A DNA stretch of 64,000 bases from Lachnospiraceae bacterium (GCA_017482205.1 JAFUNK010000023.1:1-64000), one strand, 5' to 3'. Numbered from the stretch's first letter, positions 15,862 through 24,593 are shown. Numbers and translations are program-made. Notes: a model not told the origin generated them from the sequence alone.

Positions 15862-17632
15862 TCAATATAATGGTATGCAGCCTATGAATGCACAGACAGT
15901 ACAACAGGCAACAGCAACCACTCAGTCCCAATACGCGGGGCAACCGCAACAGACAACTTCGTGTGCAGGGGCTACTCAGTTCATACCACAGCCTGTTTCC
16001 TATGCAGTCTATCCACGGCCTGTGGTAAAGCCGGAAACGGAGCAGACCAAGAATCTGAAAAAGCATTTTAATATTCTGGCACCTGCCTGTCTGATATATG
16101 CATGTTTTTATGCTCTTTGTATGTATAAAAACGGCAGCGGTATTACTTATCCTTTTTTTCTTGGAGGAAGCCTTTGGTTTTACTGCTTCTGTATGAAAAA
16201 ACTAGGGGTTTCCTTAAAAAGCGGCAGTGTATTTTATATGATTAGTGTTTTGTTGTTGGGTTTATCCACATTTCTTACAGCAGATTCTAAGATAATATTT
16301 ATGAATAAAACCGGCATCTGGGTACTGACCATCAGTTTCCTGCTGCGTCAGTTTTATCAGGTACATAACTGGACCTTTGGCAGATACATCGGTTATGTGA
16401 TTACTGCTGTTTTCGGAAGTCTGGGTGAAATCATCAGACCCTTTACTGATTGGGCGGCATTCCGCAAAAACCGTGTAAAAAAAGGAAAAGACATAGGTCT
16501 TTATGTGGTAATTGGTTTGTGTTTCAGTATTCCGTTGTTCTTTATTGTATTTTTATTACTGGTAAGTGCGGATAAAGTTTTTTTCCAGATGACGGAAGGT
16601 ATTTTTGAAAATATAAACTTTAATGATATTTTTGGTGTTATTTTCACTATCGTTATGATGTTCTTTGCGGCTTACTGGATTATGGCGTATCTTTGCAAAA
16701 GAACCTTTTCCGAGGAAGCTAAAGTGAGAAAACAGACGGAAGCGGTTCTGGGTATTGTAGTAGCTCTGCCGGTTACCATATTGTATCTGGTATTCAGTTG
16801 TATTCAGATATTCTGCCTCTTTTTGGGCAATGTAAATCTGGATGGTTACACCTATGCCGAGTATGCCAGAGAAGGATTTTTCCAGTTGCTGGTAGTGTGT
16901 ATTATTAATCTGGTGCTGGTACTTGTTGGTCACGCGTATTTTAAAGAAAATGCAGTCTTAAAAGGAATACTGACAGCAATGTCATTATGTACTTATATTA
17001 TGATTGCTTCCGCAGCATACCGTATGATTTTGTATATCAAGAATTATTATCTGACCTTTTTACGGATTTTTGTATTGTGGTCATTGGTCGTAATTTTTAT
17101 CCTGCTGACCGGCGTAATTATCAGCATTTTTAAAAAGCAGTTTCCGCTGTTTAAGTATAGTATGGTGGTAGTAACAATCTGTTATTTAGGGTTGTCCTTT
17201 TCCCATCCCGACTATTGGATTGCAAAATGTAATGTAGCGAATATGGGAAGCTCATCCAGTGACTTTTTTGATGCGGATGCCTATGAGGATTATTCATACC
17301 TGACACACTTGTCAGCAGATGCCGCACCTGCTTTTGCGGAGCTTTTTGCAGAAGAAGGCTTTACTATGAAGGAAACTATGGAAGGCATAGAAGTTGTGGA
17401 GAGCAGTTCTGATGAAGCAGGAGAAAGCTGCGAATATATTAGCAGATACAGCTCGGATTATATTATCAATAGTAACGGTTATGTATACTACTCTGATGTT
17501 TTCGGAGGTTACAGAAGTGACGAAGAAAGCTGGGGTTATTATTATCTGAAAGATGTGTATAGGGAATATGAGGAAATGAATTTCCGCAGCTTTAATTTAT
17601 CAAAGTATATTGCATATAAGGTTTTTCAGTAG
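15854..17632 (+). CDS. DUF4153/DUF4173 family polytopic membrane protein
   Basis: The 592-residue protein opens with a Gln/Pro/Thr-rich cytosolic tail of about 55 residues. About eleven hydrophobic helices follow (residues 75-450), then an extracytoplasmic acidic domain. The segment RYIGYVITAVFGSLGEIIRPFTDWAAF and the late LTHLSADAAPAF are typical of the DUF4173 group. ATG 15854 (MDNQYNG) follows GAGGAGGAAG and overlaps the HTH gene stop. No function is known. Coupling to an HTH/DUF2975 pair suggests an envelope or sensing role. Confidence 0.75.
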   Translation: MDNQYNGMQPMNAQTVQQATATTQSQYAGQPQQTTSCAGATQFIPQPVSYAVYPRPVVKPETEQTKNLKKHFNILAPACLIYACFYALCMYKNGSGITYPFFLGGSLWFYCFCMKKLGVSLKSGSVFYMISVLLLGLSTFLTADSKIIFMNKTGIWVLTISFLLRQFYQVHNWTFGRYIGYVITAVFGSLGEIIRPFTDWAAFRKNRVKKGKDIGLYVVIGLCFSIPLFFIVFLLLVSADKVFFQMTEGIFENINFNDIFGVIFTIVMMFFAAYWIMAYLCKRTFSEEAKVRKQTEAVLGIVVALPVTILYLVFSCIQIFCLFLGNVNLDGYTYAEYAREGFFQLLVVCIINLVLVLVGHAYFKENAVLKGILTAMSLCTYIMIASAAYRMILYIKNYYLTFLRIFVLWSLVVIFILLTGVIISIFKKQFPLFKYSMVVVTICYLGLSFSHPDYWIAKCNVANMGSSSSDFFDADAYEDYSYLTHLSADAAPAFAELFAEEGFTMKETMEGIEVVESSSDEAGESCEYISRYSSDYIINSNGYVYYSDVFGGYRSDEESWGYYYLKDVYREYEEMNFRSFNLSKYIAYKVFQ

Positions 17633-17649
17633 AAAAATAACTTTATAAA

Positions 17650-17679
17650 TGAAAACTTTTTCCGAACTAAAAGCGTCTA
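17650..17679 (+). promoter_or_regulatory. ECF-type promoter of the sigma/anti-sigma operon
   Basis: TGAAAAC with a following T run (from 17650) and CGTCTA (17674-17679) are spaced by 17 bases between AAC and CGTC. This matches the Bacillus ECF pattern, especially SigV-type TGAAAC/CGTCTA. It lies about 100 bases before the sigma gene, which implies autoregulation. Confidence 0.65.
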
Positions 17680-17779
17680 ATTAAATAGTGCATAATTTTA
17701 TAAGCAGAAAAATGGTTTAAAATATAGAAGCCCGTAAATAAACAGGGTTAAATGGAAAATGAGGAAAGGAAGTGAGCAG

Positions 17780-18277
17780 ATGGCAGCGGGTATGTACGAA
17801 AAGCTGACGGCATATATCATAGCCGGGCAGCAGCAGTTTTACAGGGTTGCATACACCCATGTCGGCGAAAGAGAAGCGGCACTGGATGTAGTGCAGAATG
17901 CCATCTGCAAAGCTTTGGAGAATTACGGGAGTCTTCGAAATGAAGGTGCCATGAAAACATGGTTTTACCGGATTTTGATTAATGAAAGCTGGAATTATCT
18001 CCGTAAAAACAAACGTGAGATTGCCTTTGAGCCTGCTGATTTTCCGGAAGAGATTTATGAGGAACCGGCTTATAAAGAAGGATTGGATATTCTGGCAGAG
18101 GTAGAAACACTGCCGGAACAGATAAAAACCATTATTATTCTGCACTATTTTGAAGAATTGACGTTAAAAGAAATCGCAGAGGTAACGGGTATGAATTTGA
18201 ATACCGTTAAAACCCGTTTGTACAGTGGACTGCGAAAGCTGAAAGGGCTTGTTCAGGAAAAGGAGATAAGTTTATGA
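17780..18277 (+). CDS. ECF RNA polymerase sigma factor (SigV-like)
   Basis: The 165-residue protein has only sigma-2 (about 8-75: REAALDVVQNAICKALENYGSLRNEGAMKTWFYRILINESWNYLRKNKR) and sigma-4 (about 105-160: LPEQIKTIIILHYFEELTLKEIAEVTGMNLNTVKTRLYSGLRKLK), the ECF layout. ATG 17780 follows GGAAAGGAAG; an in-frame ATG at 17759 lacks a site. The stop overlaps the anti-sigma start by four bases. Pairing with an RsiV-like protein and a SigV-type promoter suggests a lysozyme/envelope stress sigma factor. Confidence 0.9.
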   Translation: MAAGMYEKLTAYIIAGQQQFYRVAYTHVGEREAALDVVQNAICKALENYGSLRNEGAMKTWFYRILINESWNYLRKNKREIAFEPADFPEEIYEEPAYKEGLDILAEVETLPEQIKTIIILHYFEELTLKEIAEVTGMNLNTVKTRLYSGLRKLKGLVQEKEISL

Positions 18278-19338
18278 ACCGTGGCAAAGATGTGTATGAC
18301 AGGATAGCAATTCCTGTAGAACTGTCGGAACGCGTAAATACGGCAATCGCTTCCATAGACAAAAAAGAAGTGGAACGAAAAGCAAAAATTAAACAGAGAA
18401 ACCGTAAAATGATGACTTTTGTACGAAGCGCGGGAGCAGTGGCAGCGTCTTTTCTGGTATGCCTGACGGTAGGTGTCAACAGCAGTCAGGTATTGGCAGA
18501 AGGTATCGGAGGACTGCCGGTTATCGGTCCTCTGGCACAGGTGTTGACCGTCCGCACCTATGAAGAGCAAAGCGGTGATATAAATTTGCAGGCAGAAGTA
18601 CCGGAGATACAGATGGCAACAGTGACCGGTACAGGTGGTGTCGAGGAGGCTGCTCCCGAAGAAAGAAGCGGAACTAACGAAGGTATCAGCCTTGCCGATG
18701 CCGGAGGTGGCGAGAATTCTTCCAATAGCGGTGATGAAGTCATAACGGATTCGAAGGCTGATAAGGAATTTGTTATAACTGAATCCGAATATGTAGGTGA
18801 TATAAACGCAGAAATTGATAAAATCGTAGAGGATTTTATCGCACAGGCAAAACAGGATATGGCCGACTACCGGACTGCATTTTTTGAAACCGGCGGCACC
18901 GAAGAAGAGTGGGCGGACCGCACCATGGACGTGAATGTAAATTATGAAGTGAAATACCAGGAAGGTGCATGGCTGTCACTGGTACTGCACGTAGACGAAT
19001 GCTGGGTATATGCTTATCAGGAAAACTATTACTATAATCTGGATTTGGAAAACCAGAGGGACATTACACTGGAAGATATGCTGGGTGCAGATTATATCAA
19101 CATTTGCAACAATAGTATTATTACACAGATTGAAGAGCAGATAAGCACTGATGAGAGTAAGACATATTTTGGTTACGGTCCGCATGTGGACGAATTTGAA
19201 GAAGAAATGAAGTTTACAACTGTTACTGAGGAAACGGATTTCTACATTAATCAAAACGGTAATGTAGTCATTTGTTTTACAGAGTATGAAATTGCTCCGG
19301 GATATATGGGGGTATGTGAATTTGAAATTAAGCAGTAA
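18274..19338 (+). CDS. RsiV-like anti-sigma factor (DUF3298-type C-terminal domain)
   Basis: The 354-residue protein has a short cytosolic segment rich in Lys/Arg, a single membrane helix near residues 47-72 (VRSAGAVAASFLVCLTVGV), an extended acidic Gly/Ser/Glu linker (110-165) and an extracytoplasmic domain. The latter contains VNVNYEVKYQEGAWLSLVLHVDECWVYA and RDITLEDMLGADYINICNNSI, as in DUF3298 of RsiV. In B. subtilis and C. difficile RsiV binds lysozyme directly and is then cleaved, freeing SigV. The coupled start (ATGA) with the sigma gene supports the partnership; lysozyme sensing here is inferred. Confidence 0.85.
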   Translation: MNRGKDVYDRIAIPVELSERVNTAIASIDKKEVERKAKIKQRNRKMMTFVRSAGAVAASFLVCLTVGVNSSQVLAEGIGGLPVIGPLAQVLTVRTYEEQSGDINLQAEVPEIQMATVTGTGGVEEAAPEERSGTNEGISLADAGGGENSSNSGDEVITDSKADKEFVITESEYVGDINAEIDKIVEDFIAQAKQDMADYRTAFFETGGTEEEWADRTMDVNVNYEVKYQEGAWLSLVLHVDECWVYAYQENYYYNLDLENQRDITLEDMLGADYINICNNSIITQIEEQISTDESKTYFGYGPHVDEFEEEMKFTTVTEETDFYINQNGNVVICFTEYEIAPGYMGVCEFEIKQ

Positions 19339-19352
19339 ATTTGTGGTAGTTG

Positions 19353-19386
19353 AAGGCATCGTGCAATTATGCAGGATGCCTTTTTT
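19353..19386 (+). terminator. Terminator of the sigma/anti-sigma operon
   Basis: AAGGCATC (19353-19360) pairs with GATGCCTT (19375-19382), with an inner TGCA/TGCA helix, followed by T residues. Confidence 0.85.
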
Positions 19387-19436
19387 AGAGAAAATGCCGG
19401 CAAGTATTGTTCCGTTAATTTACTGAGTGTTATTCT

Positions 19437-19463
19437 GATATTGTTGATATTATTGATATTATT
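19437..19463 (+). repeat. Three tandem 9-bp direct repeats upstream of the HTH-Fic gene
   Basis: GATATTGTT, GATATTATT and GATATTATT lie head to tail and overlap the -35 region of the promoter at 19453-19481. A diverged fourth copy (GATAAAATG) follows. They could be operator half sites for the N-terminal HTH of the Fic protein. Confidence 0.5.
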
Positions 19464-19481
19464 CCGATAAAATGATATACT
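19453..19481 (+). promoter_or_regulatory. Sigma-A promoter for the HTH-Fic gene
   Basis: TTGATA (19453-19458), a 17-base spacer and TATACT (19476-19481). The -35 lies inside the tandem 9-bp repeats, so binding there would block transcription. Confidence 0.65.
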
Positions 19482-19506
19482 ACATATTAAATGGGAGGAA
19501 TAGTCT

Positions 19507-20400
19507 ATGTTTATGACAGTAAAACAGGCTTCTGAAAAATGGGGCATTTCTGATAGAAGAATCCGAGTTCTTTGCTCTGAAGGGAAAATTCCCGGAGCGT
19601 ACCAGGAAGGTCGAGGTTGGAAAATTCCTGTGGATGCGAGAAAACCTGCTGATGGTCGCTACAAATCGAAGGAAAGCCTTTTGCTACAAATTGACCGCAA
19701 GAAAGTAGAGTTGGACGGCAGAAGACCTTTAACAGCGGGCGAAGTGGCAAGGCTTAATGAGGAGTTTATAGTGGAATACACTTACAACTCCAATGCTATC
19801 GAAGGAAATACACTTACCCTGCGGGAAACAGACTTGGTACTCCGTGGTCTTACTATTGACCAGAAACCATTAAAAGACCACATGGAGGCAGTTGGTCACA
19901 AAGAAGCCTTTGAATTTGTGAGTGAACTTGTGAAAGATAATGTACCGATTAGCGAAAGCATTATCAAGCAGATACATTATCTTGTTCTTGTTGATAAGAA
20001 AGAAGACCGTGGTGTATACCGCAGAGTTCCGGTGCGCATTATGGGTGCACAGCATGAGCCGGTGCAGCCATATCTTATTGAGCCAAAAATGGAACAGCTA
20101 TTACGTGATTTTGCTGAAAGTACGGAGCATATCGTAACAAAACTGGCTCGTTTTCATATAGAGTTTGAAGGTATCCATCCTTTTATTGGCGGCAATGGTA
20201 GAACCGGAAGATTGCTTGTGAATCTTGAATTGATGAAAGCAGGTTACCCACCTATTGATATTAAGTTTGCAGATAGAATTGCTTACTACGATGCATTTGA
20301 TGAGTATTATGTAAAACGTAGTCTTTCAGCAATGGAAAATTTGTTTGCAGGATACATCAATGCAAGATTAGATATGTATTTGAATATGTTGCAGGATTAA
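19507..20400 (+). CDS. Fic family protein with N-terminal helix-turn-helix
   Basis: In this 297-residue protein, residues 1-45 are a MerR-like HTH (MTVKQASEKWGISDRRIRVLCSEGKIPGA). Residues 75-295 are a Fic domain with the class II inhibitory helix S95-NAI-E99-G100 and the loop HPFIGGNGRTGR (224-235). The canonical loop has Asp/Glu at position 228, where this protein has Gly; that residue normally binds the Mg-nucleotide. The catalytic histidine and the NGR anion hole remain. Fic enzymes AMPylate or otherwise modify targets, and the self-contained HTH suggests autoregulation through the repeats at its promoter. GGGAGGAA precedes the start. Confidence 0.9.
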   Translation: MFMTVKQASEKWGISDRRIRVLCSEGKIPGAYQEGRGWKIPVDARKPADGRYKSKESLLLQIDRKKVELDGRRPLTAGEVARLNEEFIVEYTYNSNAIEGNTLTLRETDLVLRGLTIDQKPLKDHMEAVGHKEAFEFVSELVKDNVPISESIIKQIHYLVLVDKKEDRGVYRRVPVRIMGAQHEPVQPYLIEPKMEQLLRDFAESTEHIVTKLARFHIEFEGIHPFIGGNGRTGRLLVNLELMKAGYPPIDIKFADRIAYYDAFDEYYVKRSLSAMENLFAGYINARLDMYLNMLQD

Positions 20401-20451
20401 CCGACTCTGTACTGTATTCGGAAAATATGAAGATTTAGGAAAGGCAAACTT

Positions 20452-20922
20452 ATGAGACGAAAAGACAGAGAGATAACAGATATGCAGGAAATAGCAAAAA
20501 TCTTAGATGCCTGCAAAACCGCAAGTATTGCAATGATTGATGAAGGGACTCCCTACGTAGTCCCCTTAAGCTATGGTTATGAACTTTCAGATAATCAACT
20601 TGTATTATACTTTCACAGTGCAAAAGAGGGACGAAAAATAGGTGTATTAAAGAACAACAATCAGGTGTGCTTTACTGTTTTTGATGAAGGAGAACCGTTA
20701 CATGCGGAGATACCCTGCAATTCCGGCTATTATTATTCCAGTATTATAGGAAACGGTACTGTGGAATTTATAGAGCAGGCTGAGGAAAAAACTTATGCAC
20801 TGGGTAAAATGTTTGCACACCAGTCCGGCAGGAAAGTAGTTTTTACAGAAGAACAGGCGGCAACAGTATGTGTTTTTAAAGTGATTTCCACTGATTTTAC
20901 AGGGAAAAGAAAGCCCAAGTAA
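20452..20922 (+). CDS. Pyridoxamine 5'-phosphate oxidase-like flavoprotein (NimA-like)
   Basis: The 156-residue protein has the split beta-barrel FMN-binding pattern: EIAKILDACKTASIAMIDEGTPYVVPLSYGYE, then LYFHSAKEGRKIGVLKNNNQVCFTVFDE and a late SIIGNGTVEFIEQAEEKTYAL. This is the arrangement of the NimA/NimB 5-nitroimidazole reductase-like group common in gut anaerobes. Actual nitroimidazole reduction is not implied. The gene lies among small detoxification-type genes with AGGAAAGGC as its ribosome binding site. Confidence 0.88.
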   Translation: MRRKDREITDMQEIAKILDACKTASIAMIDEGTPYVVPLSYGYELSDNQLVLYFHSAKEGRKIGVLKNNNQVCFTVFDEGEPLHAEIPCNSGYYYSSIIGNGTVEFIEQAEEKTYALGKMFAHQSGRKVVFTEEQAATVCVFKVISTDFTGKRKPK

Positions 20923-20950
20923 ATTCTTATCCTTAGAAAGGAGTGCCAAA

Positions 20951-21364
20951 ATGAATACTGAATTAGCTACAATATTATCCGAAAATCCCCCGTGGGTAGG
21001 AAAGTGGTATCTGGGATGGAGAATAGCTAAGCTTGGTGACAAAGATTTTTTGCAGACCATTATTGAGAAAGAGGATGGCACGCCCATAGGAATTATTATA
21101 TTTTGTGACATGCTATATCTCAAATCAAGGCTTCAGTTAAAGAGAATTGCAATTACGGAAAAGGGAAAAGGTTATGGTAAGGAGGCCCTGTACCTGGCAC
21201 AGAAGCTGGCATTTGAGGTATTTGGTACGGAGTATCTTTACCTTGGAACAAAAGAAACTAACTTACGTGCACAGAGTATTTATAAAGCGACCGGCTTTAT
21301 TCCTGATATGCCGGATCCGTGCACAAAATTTTATATTACCGATAAAGAGTACAAAAACCGATAG
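20951..21364 (+). CDS. GNAT family N-acetyltransferase
   Basis: The 137-residue protein has the acetyl-CoA loop KGKGYGKEAL after strand LKRIAITE, and the closing TNLRAQSIYKATGFIPD. It resembles the RimJ/RimL-like branch by its SRLQLKRIAI core. The start follows AAAGGAGTG, 28 bases after the NimA-like gene, so the two may be co-transcribed. The substrate is unknown. Confidence 0.82.
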   Translation: MNTELATILSENPPWVGKWYLGWRIAKLGDKDFLQTIIEKEDGTPIGIIIFCDMLYLKSRLQLKRIAITEKGKGYGKEALYLAQKLAFEVFGTEYLYLGTKETNLRAQSIYKATGFIPDMPDPCTKFYITDKEYKNR

Positions 21365-21411
21365 TAAGAGTTATAATTATTAAAACATATAATAGAATGG
21401 AGAAAATACAT

Positions 21412-21738
21412 ATGGCAAAAGTAGAGAGAACTTTAAACGGAGATTTTAATCAGATACTGAACAGAATTGAAACAGGAATTGTCAATGGAAGTATGTCTGC
21501 AACACTGGAAGACAGAAGTGATTTTATGTATGAGGATGCGCGTTGCAGTGTGCGGGTATTTGAAAGATATAGTTATACAGGTAGCAACAGGGTTAGTTTA
21601 AGTGTAACATTATTTCAAAAAGGAATGGGGCCGATTTGTATGTCGGCAATTACCTCCGGTGGCAGCCAGGCTATGTTTTTCAAATTAAATACTTTTGGCG
21701 AAGAGGCTTTCTTGAATAAGCTATTGGAGTTGTTATAA
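21412..21738 (+). CDS. DUF6054-like small protein of unknown function
   Basis: The 108-residue soluble protein has an N-terminal helix (LNGDFNQILNRIETGIVNGSMSATLEDRSD) and a beta-rich centre, CSVRVFERYSYTGSNRVSLSVTLFQ. A Gly/Ser segment (ITSGGSQAMFFK) precedes a C-terminal helix. It resembles proteins annotated as DUF6054 in Lachnospiraceae, but this is from memory. ATG 21412 is chosen over an in-frame ATG at 21397, because that codon forms part of the TGGAG ribosome binding site. No function can be assigned. Confidence 0.6.
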   Translation: MAKVERTLNGDFNQILNRIETGIVNGSMSATLEDRSDFMYEDARCSVRVFERYSYTGSNRVSLSVTLFQKGMGPICMSAITSGGSQAMFFKLNTFGEEAFLNKLLELL

Positions 21739-21760
21739 GAGTTTTGAGGGAGAAAAACAT

Positions 21761-22609
21761 ATGCGACAACCAGACGAAATCTTAGAACTCATATTAAATA
21801 TAGCTAAAGAAGATGAAAACATCAGAGCCGTTTTGATGACCGGTTCACGGGCCAACCCGGATAGCCCGGTGGATAAATATCAGGACTTTGATATTGTCTA
21901 TTTTGTAAAAGAGGTAGCGCCTTATTGGGACAATATGGAGTGGATTGAAGATAAATTCGGTAAGCCTGCTCTGATACAAAAACCGGAAAGCATGAAATTG
22001 ATTCCGCCGGATGGAGACGGCAATTATATGTATTTAATGCTATTCCCTGATGGTAACCGTATTGATCTGCAGATAACTGCCAATACTTACGAAGATGATG
22101 GCGAACCGGCAATCCTTTTGTTAGATAAGGATGGAACATTCCCTACTATCGATGTAAAAGGGGACTTTTGGTATGTGCAAAAGCCGGACCAGAAACTGTT
22201 TTCCGATTGCTGCAATGAGTTTCACTGGTGTTTAAATAATGTGGCAAAAGGCATTGCCAGAGACGAACTTTCCTATGCCATGAAACAGTTCAATGAATGT
22301 GTACGGGATATGCTGGTGCAGATGCTTATATGGTATGTGGGCATGCAGCATGATTTTTCGGTATCTGCCGGAAAAGAGGGAAAATATTTTAAGAAACTAT
22401 TGCCCGCAGACATATACGAAAAGTTTATGAAAACCTATTCCGATGCAGACTATGAACACTTATGGGATGCGGCGTTTACTATGTTGTATCTGTTTGGGGA
22501 AGTGGCAAGGTATGTAGCTGAGGCGTTGCAGTTTACCTATGATGCAGAGGAAGAAAAAGGTATAGAAAATTATATGAAACAAGTTAAATCTGGAAATTTA
22601 GAATATTAG
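21761..22609 (+). CDS. Aminoglycoside 6-adenylyltransferase-like nucleotidyltransferase (AadE family)
   Basis: The 282-residue protein matches the streptomycin adenylyltransferase family over its full length. It has the nucleotidyltransferase motif MTGSRANPDSPVDKYQDFDIVYFV (Gly-Ser followed by paired acidic residues) and DGNRIDLQITA as the third carboxylate strand. The helical C-terminus contains FHWCLNNVAKGIARDELSYAMKQFNECVRDML. The length is typical of ant(6)/aadE proteins. Base composition resembles neighbouring genes and no mobile element is visible, so it looks like a resident chromosomal homolog. Resistance is possible but cannot be assumed. Confidence 0.88.
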   Translation: MRQPDEILELILNIAKEDENIRAVLMTGSRANPDSPVDKYQDFDIVYFVKEVAPYWDNMEWIEDKFGKPALIQKPESMKLIPPDGDGNYMYLMLFPDGNRIDLQITANTYEDDGEPAILLLDKDGTFPTIDVKGDFWYVQKPDQKLFSDCCNEFHWCLNNVAKGIARDELSYAMKQFNECVRDMLVQMLIWYVGMQHDFSVSAGKEGKYFKKLLPADIYEKFMKTYSDADYEHLWDAAFTMLYLFGEVARYVAEALQFTYDAEEEKGIENYMKQVKSGNLEY

Positions 22610-22658
22610 GATTTCTACAACTTGCAAGCCACTAATATTTCAATGCATAGGAGAAGAC

Positions 22659-24575
22659 ATGAAACTACTGCTATTTGACTTAGACGGAACATTATTGGAC
22701 AATGAAAAGAATATTTCAAAAAGGACATTGGCGGCGCTACATGCGTGCAGGGAAAAAGGCATCCTCATTGGTGTATCCACATCAAGAGGGGAACAGAATT
22801 CCCTGACCTTTTTAGACGAGCTTCAGCCGGACATTTTGATTTCCAGTGGTGGTGCATTGGTAAAAAAGGAAAATACATACATTTACAAAGCAGAAATATC
22901 TCCGCAAGAAACTCATCAGATGATAGAAGCTGCCCGCAAAATATGTGGGGACGATTGCGAGATTACGGTGGACACCGTAACAAGCCACTATTGGAATTAT
23001 AAGATTGACCCTAAAACGCAGGATAAGACTTGGGGCGATAGCATATACACGGATTTTGCTGACTTTAATCAACCTGCCTTAAAAGTATGTGTGGAGATAT
23101 TTGACTCACAAAAAGCGGAAGACTTAAAAGCCACATTATCTGATTATGATTGCATAAGGTTTTCCGATGGATTCTGGTACAAGTTTACGAAATCGGGTAT
23201 TACAAAGGAAAAAGCAATTCATATCATATGCGATGCCTGCAACATAGGACTTGCGGATATTACAGCTTTCGGAGACGACTTTGCAGACATTGGTATGTTG
23301 AAGCTATGTGGAGTGGGCGTTGCTATGGGAAATGCCATCGACGAGGTGAAAGAGATAGCGGATATTGTTATCGGCAGGAACGATGAGGATGGAATCGCGG
23401 AGTATGTGGAAAAAGAGGTTTTAACGGCAGACCAAAAGAAGGCTGTATTAACCATACACGTTGCCATCCATGATTGGATGGATGTGCAGGGAGAAAGTAC
23501 AAGCGTATGTATGCTGTGCTTTGACGGCACGGCAGAATCCCCTTATTTTACCGGAAAGATTTTGCCCGGTGGAGTGGATACGCAGAAGTATTCTAAAGGA
23601 AAACAAGGGCACTTGTCTGCCAGATATATGTTAGAGGGACAGGATTTAACCGGTGCTGCATGCCGTATTTTCATTGAAAACAATGGCACAAGAACTGACG
23701 GTGAAATGGTTACAACACCCCGGATTGTAACGGACAGTAAGGCACTTTCCTGGCTGGAAGATGTGGAATTGGAAGGCACTATTACCGACGAAGCAGGTGG
23801 AGTGCGGATTGATATTTATGAGAAGATTTCTGAAATAGAAAGAGAACCTTTTTCTTTTTCTAAGGGAGAAAAGACCATCTACGGAGAAATTTGTAAGCCG
23901 GTGCATACAGAAGGTATGATGCCTGTTGTGATTGTGTCCCATGGGTATAACAGTTGTTGTGAATATATGCGACATACCACGGAGCTACTTGCACAAAGAG
24001 GAATAGCCAGCTATTGTTATGATTTCTGTGGTGGTGGCACAAATACCAAAAGCACAGGAAAAACAACGGAAATGAGCATTTGCACGGAACAGGATGACTT
24101 AAGGGATGTACTGGAACAAGTGGAGCAAATGCCCTGGGTGGATACTTCAAAAATATATTTATTGGGAGAGAGTCAGGGCGGTTTTGTAACGGCATTGACA
24201 GCACCGGAATTTGGAGAAAGAATACAGGGACTTTTTCTGATTTATCCTGCATTTTGCATACCGGATCACTGGCTGGATAAAAAGAAAGACCCTACAATTA
24301 ATGAGCTAACAGTTATGGGTATGACCATAGGGAGACGTTTCATAGAAGATGTACCGGAATATGATGTTTTCGCTCATGCTGCAAACTACGAGGGAGAGGT
24401 CTACATTTTCCATGGAGAAAAAGACCCGTTGGTAGATGTGCGATATTCCCAAAAATTAGTTTCAGCCTATAAAAATGCAACCTTACTGGTATGTCCCAAT
24501 CAGGAACACTGGTTTGAAGAAAACTATTTAGTTGCCGTAACAGGAAAGGTGGCAGCAGTAATCCACAAAAAGTAA
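22659..24575 (+). CDS. Three-domain fusion: HAD (Cof-type) phosphatase, DUF3237-like domain, alpha/beta hydrolase
   Basis: In this 638-residue protein, residues 1-250 are a Cof-type HAD phosphatase with LFDLDGTLL (Asp7, Asp9) and the late acidic motif FGDDFADIGML. Residues about 258-388 carry the DUF3237 pattern: GKILPGGVDTQ, then GHLSARYMLEGQDLTG and RIFIENNG. Residues about 395-638 are an alpha/beta hydrolase with nucleophile elbow GESQGG (Ser505), candidate acids Asp589/Asp593 and His617. All three active regions look intact and the reading frame is unbroken, so this is a genuine fusion rather than adjacent genes. A shared substrate such as a phosphorylated ester is only a guess. The start follows TAGGAGAAG. 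Confidence 0.8.
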   Translation: MKLLLFDLDGTLLDNEKNISKRTLAALHACREKGILIGVSTSRGEQNSLTFLDELQPDILISSGGALVKKENTYIYKAEISPQETHQMIEAARKICGDDCEITVDTVTSHYWNYKIDPKTQDKTWGDSIYTDFADFNQPALKVCVEIFDSQKAEDLKATLSDYDCIRFSDGFWYKFTKSGITKEKAIHIICDACNIGLADITAFGDDFADIGMLKLCGVGVAMGNAIDEVKEIADIVIGRNDEDGIAEYVEKEVLTADQKKAVLTIHVAIHDWMDVQGESTSVCMLCFDGTAESPYFTGKILPGGVDTQKYSKGKQGHLSARYMLEGQDLTGAACRIFIENNGTRTDGEMVTTPRIVTDSKALSWLEDVELEGTITDEAGGVRIDIYEKISEIEREPFSFSKGEKTIYGEICKPVHTEGMMPVVIVSHGYNSCCEYMRHTTELLAQRGIASYCYDFCGGGTNTKSTGKTTEMSICTEQDDLRDVLEQVEQMPWVDTSKIYLLGESQGGFVTALTAPEFGERIQGLFLIYPAFCIPDHWLDKKKDPTINELTVMGMTIGRRFIEDVPEYDVFAHAANYEGEVYIFHGEKDPLVDVRYSQKLVSAYKNATLLVCPNQEHWFEENYLVAVTGKVAAVIHKK

Positions 24576-24593
24576 AAAGGAGCAACCCAAATT

